Below, one piece after another: positions 16,255 through 24,376 of a stretch of 64,000 nt of DNA. Each line of letters starts with the position of its first letter. The stretch's first letter is position 1. The notes under the pieces are model-generated. The model was not told the DNA's origin and did no database searches. It saw only the letters and a list, made by a program, of their open reading frames with translations. The stretch is from Methanobacteriota archaeon (lineage in GTDB: Archaea > Thermoplasmatota > Thermoplasmata > Methanomassiliicoccales > Methanomethylophilaceae): positions 92,091 through 156,090 of the forward strand of contig JAEXCH010000004.1 in NCBI GenBank assembly GCA_023402275.1, read 5' to 3'. The position numbers and the translations under genes are program-made.

Positions 16255-17760
16255 ATGGCACCGAAGAAACGTCTGAGAATGAGAGGTGTGAAACAGACAC
16301 CGAAGAGGCTTGAGGAGGAGATCCTCGAACGTTCGAGGAAATTAGCGAACGATCCTGGCCTCCTCAGACCGATGTGTGCAGGCAATTGCAGGAAGTGTTT
16401 CTTTGACAAGCCATTCAAGAGTATCGACCAGATAGCACGATACAAGGACGATCCCGACACTTTGCTGAAATTCGCATCCAAGGGATCGGACGATCTTGCC
16501 AAAGCATATGCGGGCACCATATCCCTGAACGCAGCGGGGAAGATCCCCATGCTTGCAACAGCAACTATTGCAGGAGAGAAGGTACCTTTCGCAGTAAGAG
16601 GTGCTGTTGGAAACGATAAACTGATCGGATGCCAATACTATGACGATCCAAGGATCAGACTCCTCTACTACAACTCGTTCATAAAGAAGAACAAACTCCA
16701 TCTGTACTCATTCCAGGATGGTCTGGTGTGTGCCAACCGCCCCAATATGCCGGAGGACTACTTATACGAAACATTCTGGGATTCACCCTATGAGTTCAAG
16801 GATGACAGTCTGGATTGCGGACACAAGGGCGCTTTGATACTGGATATCAAGATAAGATCATTGGATGAACACATACGCATATGCGAGAATTGCGCCAAGG
16901 ATGTATCCACCATACAGTATCTGATCTCCAGGATATGCGCTATCGACCCGCTTGATGATATCGAGGTCAGCGTCATACACCCCTATCACTCTGCAAACGA
17001 GAGCGACATCGAGAAGGTGGAAGGTGATCTCCTAAGGAAATACCTTAGAGGGGAGATAAACGACCGCATCCTGCTCCAGACAATAAAAAGAGAGAAGCTC
17101 GGGACATTGAAGAGCGGAGAGGTATCCACCTATATCGTGGGAACAGAGAATTACGGTTCCGATCTTGATGCTTTCATGAATGCATTGAGCGGCCCGGATG
17201 ATGAGAAAGCGACCCTTAAATCATTCTTGGGATCGACCCCGGAATCCGTGGTCATAAAGAATGGGAAGACATCGGAGGTACTCACATACCTTTGGGATAA
17301 CCACTGGAGGGAGTTGATAGCGGCCCACACGTCCCCTGATATCGCAGAGGCATATCTTGAGAGGCCGAAGAACCTTCCCTCACAGGTGTTGAAGAATGCT
17401 TACAGCCTTTACAGATCAGCTGATGTCGTGGCCAGTCTTCCGGAGTTCAGGAAGCCTAGACCGGTTACCAGATTGTCGGACACGCTGGCAAAGGCAGCAA
17501 AGGTCGGAGGAAGCGATCTTGTCGTAGAGGTACTTGCTTCGGAGTCGCTTAAGGACCATAAGATAAGATCATTGTCCGCAGCGTTCGTACTTGCGTGCGA
17601 CCCAGATGCCCAGCTTCCTATACACCTGACAAAGGACGAGAGGGATTTCACAGATTATCTGGTACCTTTCGCCAAGATGGTCATTGAGGCTGAGGGCGAG
17701 AAGTACAGGGATGCGATGAACACCTTGCTTACCGCAAGCAGTTCCGGTGAATCGGTTTAA
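16255..17760 (+). CDS. Conserved hypothetical protein with Cys clusters
   Basis: 501-aa soluble protein that I do not recognise. The N-terminal 30 residues are strongly basic. A Cys41-x3-Cys45-x2-Cys48 cluster (CAGNCRKC) follows, and a CGH and a CENC pair lie in the middle (about residues 183 and 205), so one or two metal sites are likely. The C-terminal half is helical. The ATG at 16255 is about 25 nt after a TATA box, implying a leaderless mRNA. It diverges from the RuBisCO operon over a shared palindrome, and its TAA overlaps the taw2 TAA within TTAA. The basic tail plus zinc-like clusters hint at nucleic acid binding (inference). Confidence 0.7.
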   Translation: MAPKKRLRMRGVKQTPKRLEEEILERSRKLANDPGLLRPMCAGNCRKCFFDKPFKSIDQIARYKDDPDTLLKFASKGSDDLAKAYAGTISLNAAGKIPMLATATIAGEKVPFAVRGAVGNDKLIGCQYYDDPRIRLLYYNSFIKKNKLHLYSFQDGLVCANRPNMPEDYLYETFWDSPYEFKDDSLDCGHKGALILDIKIRSLDEHIRICENCAKDVSTIQYLISRICAIDPLDDIEVSVIHPYHSANESDIEKVEGDLLRKYLRGEINDRILLQTIKREKLGTLKSGEVSTYIVGTENYGSDLDAFMNALSGPDDEKATLKSFLGSTPESVVIKNGKTSEVLTYLWDNHWRELIAAHTSPDIAEAYLERPKNLPSQVLKNAYSLYRSADVVASLPEFRKPRPVTRLSDTLAKAAKVGGSDLVVEVLASESLKDHKIRSLSAAFVLACDPDAQLPIHLTKDERDFTDYLVPFAKMVIEAEGEKYRDAMNTLLTASSSGESV

Positions 17761-18782
17761 AGGATCCTGACATCGGCGACATAATGGGATACGGAGGGTG
17801 CGAAGGATTTCACCTCTCTTATCCCCTCTATCGAGAAATCCCTGGGTCCGACATTCTCAGTGAATATGTCCTCGATCCTTTTCCTGTGCTCGTTGACATA
17901 GAAAGTATCGTGATAATGGATCATTCCTCCGGGCTTTATGATCTCCAAAGCCTTGGGAAGGAAATCCGATGTCGTCTGGACATATCCCATCAGTATCCTG
18001 TCGGCGAACCTCTTTCCGAGAATATCCCGATTGTCACCAAGCAGAGGTATGACCTCGTCCTGAACATCATTCCTCAATATATTCCTGAAGAGATAGTGAT
18101 AGGATTCTGGATTCTTCTCACATGCGAATACCTTCCTAGCATCGGTGAACTTAGCTATCGGGAGGGTGAAATATCCTATACCTGCGAACATATCCACAAC
18201 AGTCTCTCCTTTACAATCGAGTTCCTTCATTCTCGATCTTTCATCAATATTCCCGGATGCGAACATTATCCGGTTCACATCGAATTCGTAGAGTATCCCG
18301 TTCTCCAATCTTACGGACTCGGTTTCGTTCCCATAGAGGATGTCCATGCTGGGCCTTCTGAACTCTCCGGATACTCCTTCGATGTCGGCGCATATCGTTG
18401 ATGCGGACAATATCCTTGCATATGCCTCGCCGATCCTTTCTCTGTGTTCGATGCATGATGCATCAAGTTTCAGTATCACTATGTTTCCCACATATTCCCA
18501 TCTCATTGGGAGTTTTGATCTCACGCTCTCCGGTAGGTCCTCAAGTTCCGCCAATATCCTCTCCTGCGGGCTTCTTCTTTCCATTGTGTATGCCGGACCT
18601 TCCTGTATCTCATAACCCATACTTTCGATCTCTTCTTCCGTCCCATCGTTTATGGGTATGAGCCTGAAGTCCCCATCCTTGCTTATCTTTGAATACCTGT
18701 CAACAAGACCCAGTTCCATAAGTCTGGGTATGATGGAGGATGCTTCCGAAGATGGTATCCTCGCCTGTTTGGTCATCCTCAT
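17757..18782 (-). CDS. taw2: tRNA wybutosine-pathway aminocarboxypropyltransferase Taw2 (TYW2/Trm5 family)
   Basis: 341-aa class I SAM enzyme of the Trm5/TYW2 family acting on position 37 of tRNA(Phe). Motif I is VVDMFAGIGYFTLP (near residues 195-208). The motif IV region reads DRILMGYVQTT and lacks the N-L-P motif of the methyltransferase Trm5, while GGMIHYHDT and the terminal SVSHYVADVRIL fit TYW2/Taw2, which transfers the aminocarboxypropyl group of SAM. The ATG at 18782 overlaps the upstream reductase stop. Trm5 cannot be fully excluded from sequence alone. Confidence 0.75.
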   Translation of the reverse strand: MRMTKQARIPSSEASSIIPRLMELGLVDRYSKISKDGDFRLIPINDGTEEEIESMGYEIQEGPAYTMERRSPQERILAELEDLPESVRSKLPMRWEYVGNIVILKLDASCIEHRERIGEAYARILSASTICADIEGVSGEFRRPSMDILYGNETESVRLENGILYEFDVNRIMFASGNIDERSRMKELDCKGETVVDMFAGIGYFTLPIAKFTDARKVFACEKNPESYHYLFRNILRNDVQDEVIPLLGDNRDILGKRFADRILMGYVQTTSDFLPKALEIIKPGGMIHYHDTFYVNEHRKRIEDIFTENVGPRDFSIEGIREVKSFAPSVSHYVADVRIL

Positions 18783-19930
18783 AGGATCGCCTTCATCAAT
18801 ATGGGAAGGAACCTTATCCCGATCCTCGGATTCCTTAGCATAGGCCATGCTACACTGCTTGGATGATCGAGATCGATATCATCCAGTATCTTCCTGGCAT
18901 CTTCGCCGTTTATTATCTCATGAACCCTATCAAGATCCTTATCCTCCAGTTTCAGGAACATCTTCCTTATCCTGTATCCCTTCGAGAGTTCCTTTCCTAT
19001 CTCATCCTTCCATCCTTTCTCATATCGGGATAATGATGATGGGGATAGATCATCCTTTGAAATGGCATCGCAAAGGACATCGTTCAGAACGGAGGCCGAC
19101 CTGAGTATCGGATAGAGTCCGCCTCCTGATATGGGTTTCACCTGTCCGGCCGAATCTCCGATCAGCAGTGTTCTGTCGCCAAATGATCTGGGTCTTCCTC
19201 CAAGGGGTATCTTGCCGGAATATTTTGCTGTTATGCGATCATCATCGATTCCCTTCATTTTGAGAAGTTTCTTGAGATGATCGTTCGGAGTTGTGCCTGT
19301 GTTACCTTTGATGCACAATCCTATCCTGATACTATCATCGAACGGTATCTCCCAGCTGAAGAATCCGGGAGCATATTCGGATCCCAATCTTAGGTCCATT
19401 ATCCCTTCGTGTTCGTATCGGGACCTGACATCGACCTGTATACCATAGATGTATTCCTTCGGTCCATTGTTGCCTAGTGAATTCGATACCAATGATGTGT
19501 GGCCGTCGGCCCCTATGATGGCCTTTGCTTCCACATTCTCTGAACTTGTACGGACCTTGACCGAGTGCCCGTTGACCTCGTGACCCTTGTAACTTGTGCT
19601 GTATCGTATATCTGCCCCGGCATCCATTGCCTTTTGGGCCAATTTTACATCAAGGTCCTCTCTGTCGATGAGATAGGCTATCGTTCTTTTGGATCTGACC
19701 TCGAACACCCCTCCGTTAGGAAAATGGACATTGGCGCCGTTGATCTCTGATAACACATCAGGCGATACACCTGATCTGTCTATCACATCCTTTGTGACAA
19801 GCCCTGCACACTGCTGCGGCCTTCCGGATGATTCGTGCTCCTCCAGAACAAGGACCTCATGGTCCTTCGCAAGAAGGGAGGCTGTGACGGTTCCGGCGGG
19901 ACCTGCTCCCACCACCACCGCATCATGCAT
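18779..19930 (-). CDS. Geranylgeranyl reductase family FAD protein
   Basis: 383-aa FAD-dependent reductase that saturates the isoprenoid chains of archaeal membrane lipids. The dinucleotide motif VVVGAGPAGTV lies at residues 5-15, the family PQQCAGLVTK at about 38-47, and the FAD-ribityl motif LIGDSAGQVKPISGGGLYP near 250. The C-terminal end is hydrophobic, consistent with membrane attachment. It starts 9 nt after the transaldolase stop and overlaps taw2. Whether it acts on digeranylgeranylglycerophospholipid or on polyprenols cannot be told. Confidence 0.88.
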   Translation of the reverse strand: MHDAVVVGAGPAGTVTASLLAKDHEVLVLEEHESSGRPQQCAGLVTKDVIDRSGVSPDVLSEINGANVHFPNGGVFEVRSKRTIAYLIDREDLDVKLAQKAMDAGADIRYSTSYKGHEVNGHSVKVRTSSENVEAKAIIGADGHTSLVSNSLGNNGPKEYIYGIQVDVRSRYEHEGIMDLRLGSEYAPGFFSWEIPFDDSIRIGLCIKGNTGTTPNDHLKKLLKMKGIDDDRITAKYSGKIPLGGRPRSFGDRTLLIGDSAGQVKPISGGGLYPILRSASVLNDVLCDAISKDDLSPSSLSRYEKGWKDEIGKELSKGYRIRKMFLKLEDKDLDRVHEIINGEDARKILDDIDLDHPSSVAWPMLRNPRIGIRFLPILMKAIL

Positions 19931-19938
19931 CTTACCAC

Positions 19939-20583
19939 TTACTTCTTGGACTTCTCATAGTCCTTGATGAAGTTCTGTATGCCCTCATCCGTCTTAGGGT
20001 GGGAGGCCATCTGCAAAAGCACATTGTATGGTATGGTGGCTATGTCACAGCCGAGGGATGCCGCCTCAAGGACGTGTGTGGGTCCCCTTATGCTTGCGGC
20101 TATTATCTCGGTCTCGAAACCGTAGTTGAAGAATACGTTGACGACCTGCCCCAAAGCATCGGAACCGTACATACCTATATCATCCAGCCTTCCTACGAAG
20201 GGGGAGACATATCTTGCACCGGCCTTTGCGGCCAGAAGGGCCTGCTGGGCAGAGAATATCAACGTCACGTTGACATCTATTCCCTCTGATGAGAGCACCT
20301 TCGTTGCTTTTAGTGCCTCTATTCCCATTGGAAGTTTGACATTTATGTTTGGGTGTATGGATGCCAGTTCGCGGCCTTCTTTGATCATTCCTTCCGCATC
20401 CAAGGACATAGCCTCTGCTGAGATGGGAACATCCACGATCTCGGCGATCTCCTTGACCCTGGTCCTTGTATCGGTACCTTCTTTAGCGATCAGACTGGGA
20501 TTCGTTGTGACTCCGTCCAATATGCCCCAGCTGTCGATCTCCTTTATCATGTCAAGATTTGCCGTGTCGATGAATATCTTCAT
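19939..20583 (-). CDS. tal: Transaldolase (short MipB/TalC type)
   Basis: 214-aa cytosolic aldolase of the small transaldolase/fructose-6-phosphate aldolase family. The substrate site GVTTNPSLIAKEG (residues 24-36), the NVKLPMG segment near residue 82 with the Schiff-base lysine, and VSPFVGRLDDIG (about 126-137) are all present. It abuts the transketolase C-subunit gene, so the two act together in non-oxidative pentose synthesis. Whether it is a transaldolase or a pure F6P aldolase cannot be read from sequence. Confidence 0.92.
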   Translation of the reverse strand: MKIFIDTANLDMIKEIDSWGILDGVTTNPSLIAKEGTDTRTRVKEIAEIVDVPISAEAMSLDAEGMIKEGRELASIHPNINVKLPMGIEALKATKVLSSEGIDVNVTLIFSAQQALLAAKAGARYVSPFVGRLDDIGMYGSDALGQVVNVFFNYGFETEIIAASIRGPTHVLEAASLGCDIATIPYNVLLQMASHPKTDEGIQNFIKDYEKSKK

Positions 20584-21537
20584 TTATCCTACTCTCCCGT
20601 TCTTTTTGTTGATGGATGACCTTGCCGCCTCGATTATGTCGGTCGTGGTCAATCCGTATTTCTCGAATAGTTGATCCGGTGTCCCGGATTCCCCGAAGGT
20701 GTCCTTTGTACCTATCATGGTCATAGGGCGGGGCATCTCCTGGGTCAGGAACTCTGCGACCGCCGATCCCAGTCCGCCGACGATGCTGTGCTCCTCTGCG
20801 GTGACGGCGCATCCTGTCTTGTTGAGGGATGTCCTTACCGCATCTGTGTCCAAGGGCTTTATCGTGGACATGTTGATCACTTCGGCATCTATCCCTTCCG
20901 ATGAAAGTGCTTCTGCCGCTTCCATACAAAGTGCGACCATCTGTCCTGTCCCTATTAGGGTTACATCCTTACCTTCCCTGAGAACTGTGGCCTTGCCTAT
21001 GGTGAATTCTGCATCCTCTTCTGTGATCGTGGGGAATTCCGCACGGCCCATCCTCATGTAGACGGGACCGTCATATTCAGCTATCGCCTTGGTTGCGGCG
21101 TATGTCTCATAGGCATCTGCGGGAGAGATCACGATCATGTTCGGTATCGCACGCATGATCGCCATATCCTCCAATGCCTGATGGGATGCTCCATCCTCCC
21201 CAACGCTGATTCCGCTGTGGGTCGCCACTATCTTAACGTTGGTCCTGGGATATGCGACAGCCAATCTTATCTGCTCCCAGCATCTTCCGCTTGCGAATAC
21301 TGCAAAGGTAGATGCGAACACCGTCTTTCCCGAAGCTGCGAGACCTGCCGCGACTCCGATCATGTTCTGTTCCGCTATCCCCACTTCAATGAATCTTTCG
21401 GGTGCGACCTTCCTGAATTCAGATGTCTTTGTCGAATCTGCAAGGTCCGCGTCAAGCACGACTATGTCCTTGTTGTCCGCAAGGTCTGCCAGGGCCTTAC
21501 CGTAATAGTTCCTCTGTGCGAGTTTCTTTCCGGTCAT
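20584..21537 (-). CDS. Transketolase, C-terminal subunit
   Basis: 317-aa half-transketolase carrying the pyrimidine-binding domain (catalytic Glu in FIEVGIAEQNM, near residue 56) and the C-terminal domain. Archaeal transketolases are usually encoded as two polypeptides, so this is not a broken gene. The ATG at 21537 overlaps the N-subunit TGA (ATGA); the open frame upstream belongs to the neighbouring gene. It provides pentose phosphates from hexose and triose phosphates together with the adjacent transaldolase. Confidence 0.93.
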   Translation of the reverse strand: MTGKKLAQRNYYGKALADLADNKDIVVLDADLADSTKTSEFRKVAPERFIEVGIAEQNMIGVAAGLAASGKTVFASTFAVFASGRCWEQIRLAVAYPRTNVKIVATHSGISVGEDGASHQALEDMAIMRAIPNMIVISPADAYETYAATKAIAEYDGPVYMRMGRAEFPTITEEDAEFTIGKATVLREGKDVTLIGTGQMVALCMEAAEALSSEGIDAEVINMSTIKPLDTDAVRTSLNKTGCAVTAEEHSIVGGLGSAVAEFLTQEMPRPMTMIGTKDTFGESGTPDQLFEKYGLTTTDIIEAARSSINKKNGRVG

Positions 21538-22358
21538 ATCCTGCACCCCAGTTCCTTTACGGCCTGTTCCCTCTCCTCTGCCTTGCATGTCTTACCATGG
21601 AATTCATAGTTGTTCTCCATGAAGGATACGCCTTTTCCTTTGATGGTATTGAGTATTATGACGGTGGGATTCTTCTCAGATGACCTGGCCTTCTCGCATG
21701 CCTCTATCATCTGCATCATATTATGTCCGTCCACTATGATGACGTTCCAACCGAATGCGTTCCATTTTTCCGGAAGAGGGTCAAGCCCCATCGCACACTC
21801 AGTGTTGCCTGTTATCTGCAGACGGTTCCTATCAACCACTGCAATGAGATTGTTAAGATGATAATGATGGGCGAGCATCGCTGCCTCCCAGTTCTGTCCG
21901 CTCTGTAACTCTCCGTCCCCAAGCAGACAGTATGTCTTGTAACCCTTATCGTCCAGCTTACCTGCGAGTGCTATGCCGCATGCCATGCTGAGACCTTGGC
22001 CGAGGGACCCTGTGGACATCTCCACTCCTGGGACCTTTCCCTTTACGGGATGCCCCTGAAGGTTGGACCCCATCTTCCTGAGGGTCATGAGTTCCTCTTT
22101 GGGGAAATAGCCTGATTCAGCCAGTGCCGCATACAATATGGGGGCGGCATGTCCTTTCGAAAGTATGAAACGGTCCCTTTCCTCCCATTGAGGATCGGAT
22201 GGGTTATGATTCAATATCCTGAAATAGAGGACTGCCATGAAATCCGCTGCAGAGAGCGATCCTCCGGGATGACCGGAACCTGCTGCTGCAGTGGACTCTA
22301 TGACATCAAGTCTTAGCTCGTTCGCCTTCTTTTCCAATTCTTCGATCGTGTAGTCCAT
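21534..22358 (-). CDS. Transketolase, N-terminal subunit
   Basis: 274-aa half-transketolase with the thiamine diphosphate domain. AAGSGHPGGSLSAADFMAVLYF (split over residues 25-46) and the TPP motif LLGDGELQSGQNWEAA followed by NNLIAVVDRN are diagnostic. I chose the ATG at 22358, preceded by GGTGGG, over a GTG at 22367. It lies 19 nt after pcn and is translationally coupled to the C-subunit gene. Confidence 0.94.
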   Translation of the reverse strand: MDYTIEELEKKANELRLDVIESTAAAGSGHPGGSLSAADFMAVLYFRILNHNPSDPQWEERDRFILSKGHAAPILYAALAESGYFPKEELMTLRKMGSNLQGHPVKGKVPGVEMSTGSLGQGLSMACGIALAGKLDDKGYKTYCLLGDGELQSGQNWEAAMLAHHYHLNNLIAVVDRNRLQITGNTECAMGLDPLPEKWNAFGWNVIIVDGHNMMQMIEACEKARSSEKNPTVIILNTIKGKGVSFMENNYEFHGKTCKAEEREQAVKELGCRI

Positions 22359-22377
22359 GGTTCCCACCGAGGACGGA

Positions 22378-23115
22378 TCAGTCGCTCTCTATCCTTGGTG
22401 CCAGGAAGTACACTACCGTGGCCTCTCCGCTCGCCAGTCCGAATACCAGCTTGACAGGATAATCGTTGTCAAGCTCAACCCTTATCTTTGTTCCGGCAGG
22501 TATTGCCTTGATAAGGTTCGAGAAGTAATCCAACGGGAACAGACTGCATACCTCTGAAGGGACGTCGAGACTCTCGAGATCGCTTCCTTCCAGTTTGAGG
22601 CTTGCATCGTCCGTGTCTCCCTCGCATGACAATTCAAAATATTCCGGGTTCGCTTTTAGCGATATGTGATCTGATATAGACTCGGCCGCACGTATACCTC
22701 TCTGCAGCTGGTCCACCATTATGACCGCATTGGATGAGAGTGTGAGCTGAGGGACCTTAGGGTCGTTCATGCTTGATGTGTCCACGAGATTCATCGATCT
22801 CGTTATGTTACCGATCTTGAACACGAACCTTCCTTTGTTCTCGTCCTGCTCCATTGAGATTATGTCGCCGGGTCCGGCGAGTTTCAATACCGCCTTCACC
22901 TTATCCAGGTCGAGTCCTATCTCGCTCTCGCTTGCCGAATATGATTCGAATGCTTTTGCTCCGACATTCAACTCTATCATTGCAACATGTGCTGGATCGA
23001 CAGCTTTGAGTGTCATTCCTTCCGGAGTGATCGTGAACTTGACCTCGTCTATGAGTGTCGAAATTATGTTGACCAATCCTTTGAGGGTCTCCGATTTTAT
23101 CTCTGCCTTGAACAT
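22378..23115 (-). CDS. pcn: DNA polymerase sliding clamp PCNA
   Basis: 245-aa archaeal PCNA, a homotrimeric ring that tethers polymerase, Fen1 and ligase to DNA. The sequence shows the usual two-domain repeat, AVDPAHVAMIELNV near residue 38, the interdomain connecting loop around residues 118-128 and the C-terminal VVYFLAPRIES. Length is normal. It follows tfs by 27 nt. This grouping of transcription elongation, replication clamp and pentose synthesis is notable but gives no functional inference. Confidence 0.96.
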   Translation of the reverse strand: MFKAEIKSETLKGLVNIISTLIDEVKFTITPEGMTLKAVDPAHVAMIELNVGAKAFESYSASESEIGLDLDKVKAVLKLAGPGDIISMEQDENKGRFVFKIGNITRSMNLVDTSSMNDPKVPQLTLSSNAVIMVDQLQRGIRAAESISDHISLKANPEYFELSCEGDTDDASLKLEGSDLESLDVPSEVCSLFPLDYFSNLIKAIPAGTKIRVELDNDYPVKLVFGLASGEATVVYFLAPRIESD

Positions 23116-23142
23116 TTACTCACCAACACCTGTCATGAGGCC

Positions 23143-23442
23143 TCAGTATTCTCTCCAGGAATGGTTGCATTTGCAGCAACGGTATATCCTTGTCTCGGGC
23201 TCATCTGCGGATCTCGTCTGTCTGAGAACGAAATAAGCCTCTGCGTTGTTACACTCTGGGCACGTGATGCGCGTCTTAGGGAGGGTAGCGACATTCTCTG
23301 TTATCACAGTGGTCTCCCTATCCTCTGAATCCGTAACGAACACTTGCGCCTTTCCCTCTATCTCCTTTGTGATACCACAGGAGTTGCAAACGTATGCCCC
23401 ATCCTTGGGGAACATCATTGAGCCGCATCCGGAACAGAACAA
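23143..23442 (-). CDS. tfs: Transcription factor S (TFS/TFIIS-like)
   Basis: 99-aa archaeal RNA polymerase cleavage factor. The N-terminal zinc ribbon (FCSGCG and CNSCG) is followed by a linker and the TFIIS-type C-terminal ribbon (CPECNN and YRCCKCNHSW). The acidic pair that stimulates cleavage is expected in SADEPETR. The start is the TTG at 23442, which puts the first ribbon at the usual N-terminal place and has AGAGG upstream; two earlier TTG codons are less likely. First gene of a seven-gene operon. Confidence 0.93.
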   Translation of the reverse strand: MFCSGCGSMMFPKDGAYVCNSCGITKEIEGKAQVFVTDSEDRETTVITENVATLPKTRITCPECNNAEAYFVLRQTRSADEPETRIYRCCKCNHSWREY

Positions 23443-23478
23443 GTTATTCAGCCTCTCTGCTACCAACAACGGCTGACG

Positions 23479-23509
23479 ATATTAAAATATTTGTCACATG
23501 CGCACGCAC
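23479..23509 (-). promoter_or_regulatory. tfs operon promoter with upstream GTGCGTGCG element
   Basis: On the minus strand an AT-rich TATA region (AAATATTTTAAT, 23492-23481) lies about 45 nt before the TTG start of tfs. Eight bases upstream is GTGCGTGCG (23509-23501), identical to the word at the aminotransferase promoter at 39079-39071. Confidence 0.5.
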
Positions 23510-23515
23510 GTGCAC

Positions 23516-24295
23516 TTATTCCTTCTTACGCTCGGATCTCTCGAGTATGTCTGAGAACGGTCCTTCAGAATCCTTTCCGTCCCCGGATGATGTTTTGCCT
23601 GAAACTGTGGTCGTAACGGTCTGGACCGTAGTGGTCACAGGCCTCATTGTCTGCATTTTATTCTTGTTGTCGTCGGTATTCATTTTTGATCCCATACCCT
23701 TGTTGTCGTTGGTGGTCATCCTCTGCATGGTCATGCAGTCACTGAATGATTCGAACCCCATCTGCTTTCCTTTTGCGTATAACTGCATGGACCTGGCTGC
23801 GGGCCTCACCGCCGCCTCATTTGCCCCTGCGGATATAAGATATGCCGCCTCCTTACGCATCTGTCTTGACAATATTCCGCCCACCGCTCCGAATGCCGTC
23901 ACGATACCGAGATTCAGCAGGTTCAAGGAGGACGTGCCTTCAACAAAGAAAGTACTGAGATATGCTGCCGCGGCGCCAAGTATGCCTGTGAGTGATGATG
24001 CCGCCTCATCCGCCGGTATTTCAGGATATCCTCCATGACCAAGTATCCAAGCGGACAGCCCCCATATCACAAGCATGAGCACTACCCCGGATATCAGTGA
24101 GCATATGGTCCCTTTGACGAATGACCCTGTCTTCCTGCCGCAGACGTATCCTGCCACGGCAGGGCCCAACACAGGTATCCACCAAAGCAATGCGGAAAGG
24201 ATCATGCAGAATACAGTTGCGACCCTGACGCTGTAGACCTCATTATCTGTATCGAATACCCTCACGAAAGAATTGCGAAGAGTGCTATTGTCCAT
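23516..24295 (-). CDS. Membrane protein of unknown function
   Basis: 259-aa protein that I do not recognise. About four hydrophobic segments (residues 25-50, 62-85, 103-117 and 127-143) are followed by a cytosolic-looking tail rich in Thr, Asn, Met and Lys (from about 195) with a TTTVQTVTTTV repeat. A TATA box near 24325-24335 gives it its own promoter. It is not fused to and shares no clear similarity with the next membrane protein upstream on the same strand. Confidence 0.65.
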   Translation of the reverse strand: MDNSTLRNSFVRVFDTDNEVYSVRVATVFCMILSALLWWIPVLGPAVAGYVCGRKTGSFVKGTICSLISGVVLMLVIWGLSAWILGHGGYPEIPADEAASSLTGILGAAAAYLSTFFVEGTSSLNLLNLGIVTAFGAVGGILSRQMRKEAAYLISAGANEAAVRPAARSMQLYAKGKQMGFESFSDCMTMQRMTTNDNKGMGSKMNTDDNKNKMQTMRPVTTTVQTVTTTVSGKTSSGDGKDSEGPFSDILERSERKKE

Positions 24296-24376
24296 CCCAC
24301 ACCCAGACTGTCAACAGAATGTTCATTTAAAAAGTTGTGCAAAAAAGGTTTGGATTTTAAGTGGTTTCTAGAGAGG

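Noticed and set aside
17757..17760. Overlapping TAA stops of convergent genes as a special signal
   Set aside because: The shared TTAA is explained by tight packing; similar abutting stops occur at 52458/52459 and 59226/59227.
20584..22358. Broken transketolase gene
   Set aside because: Two-polypeptide transketolases are normal in archaea, and the parts meet at the standard domain boundary with an ATGA overlap.
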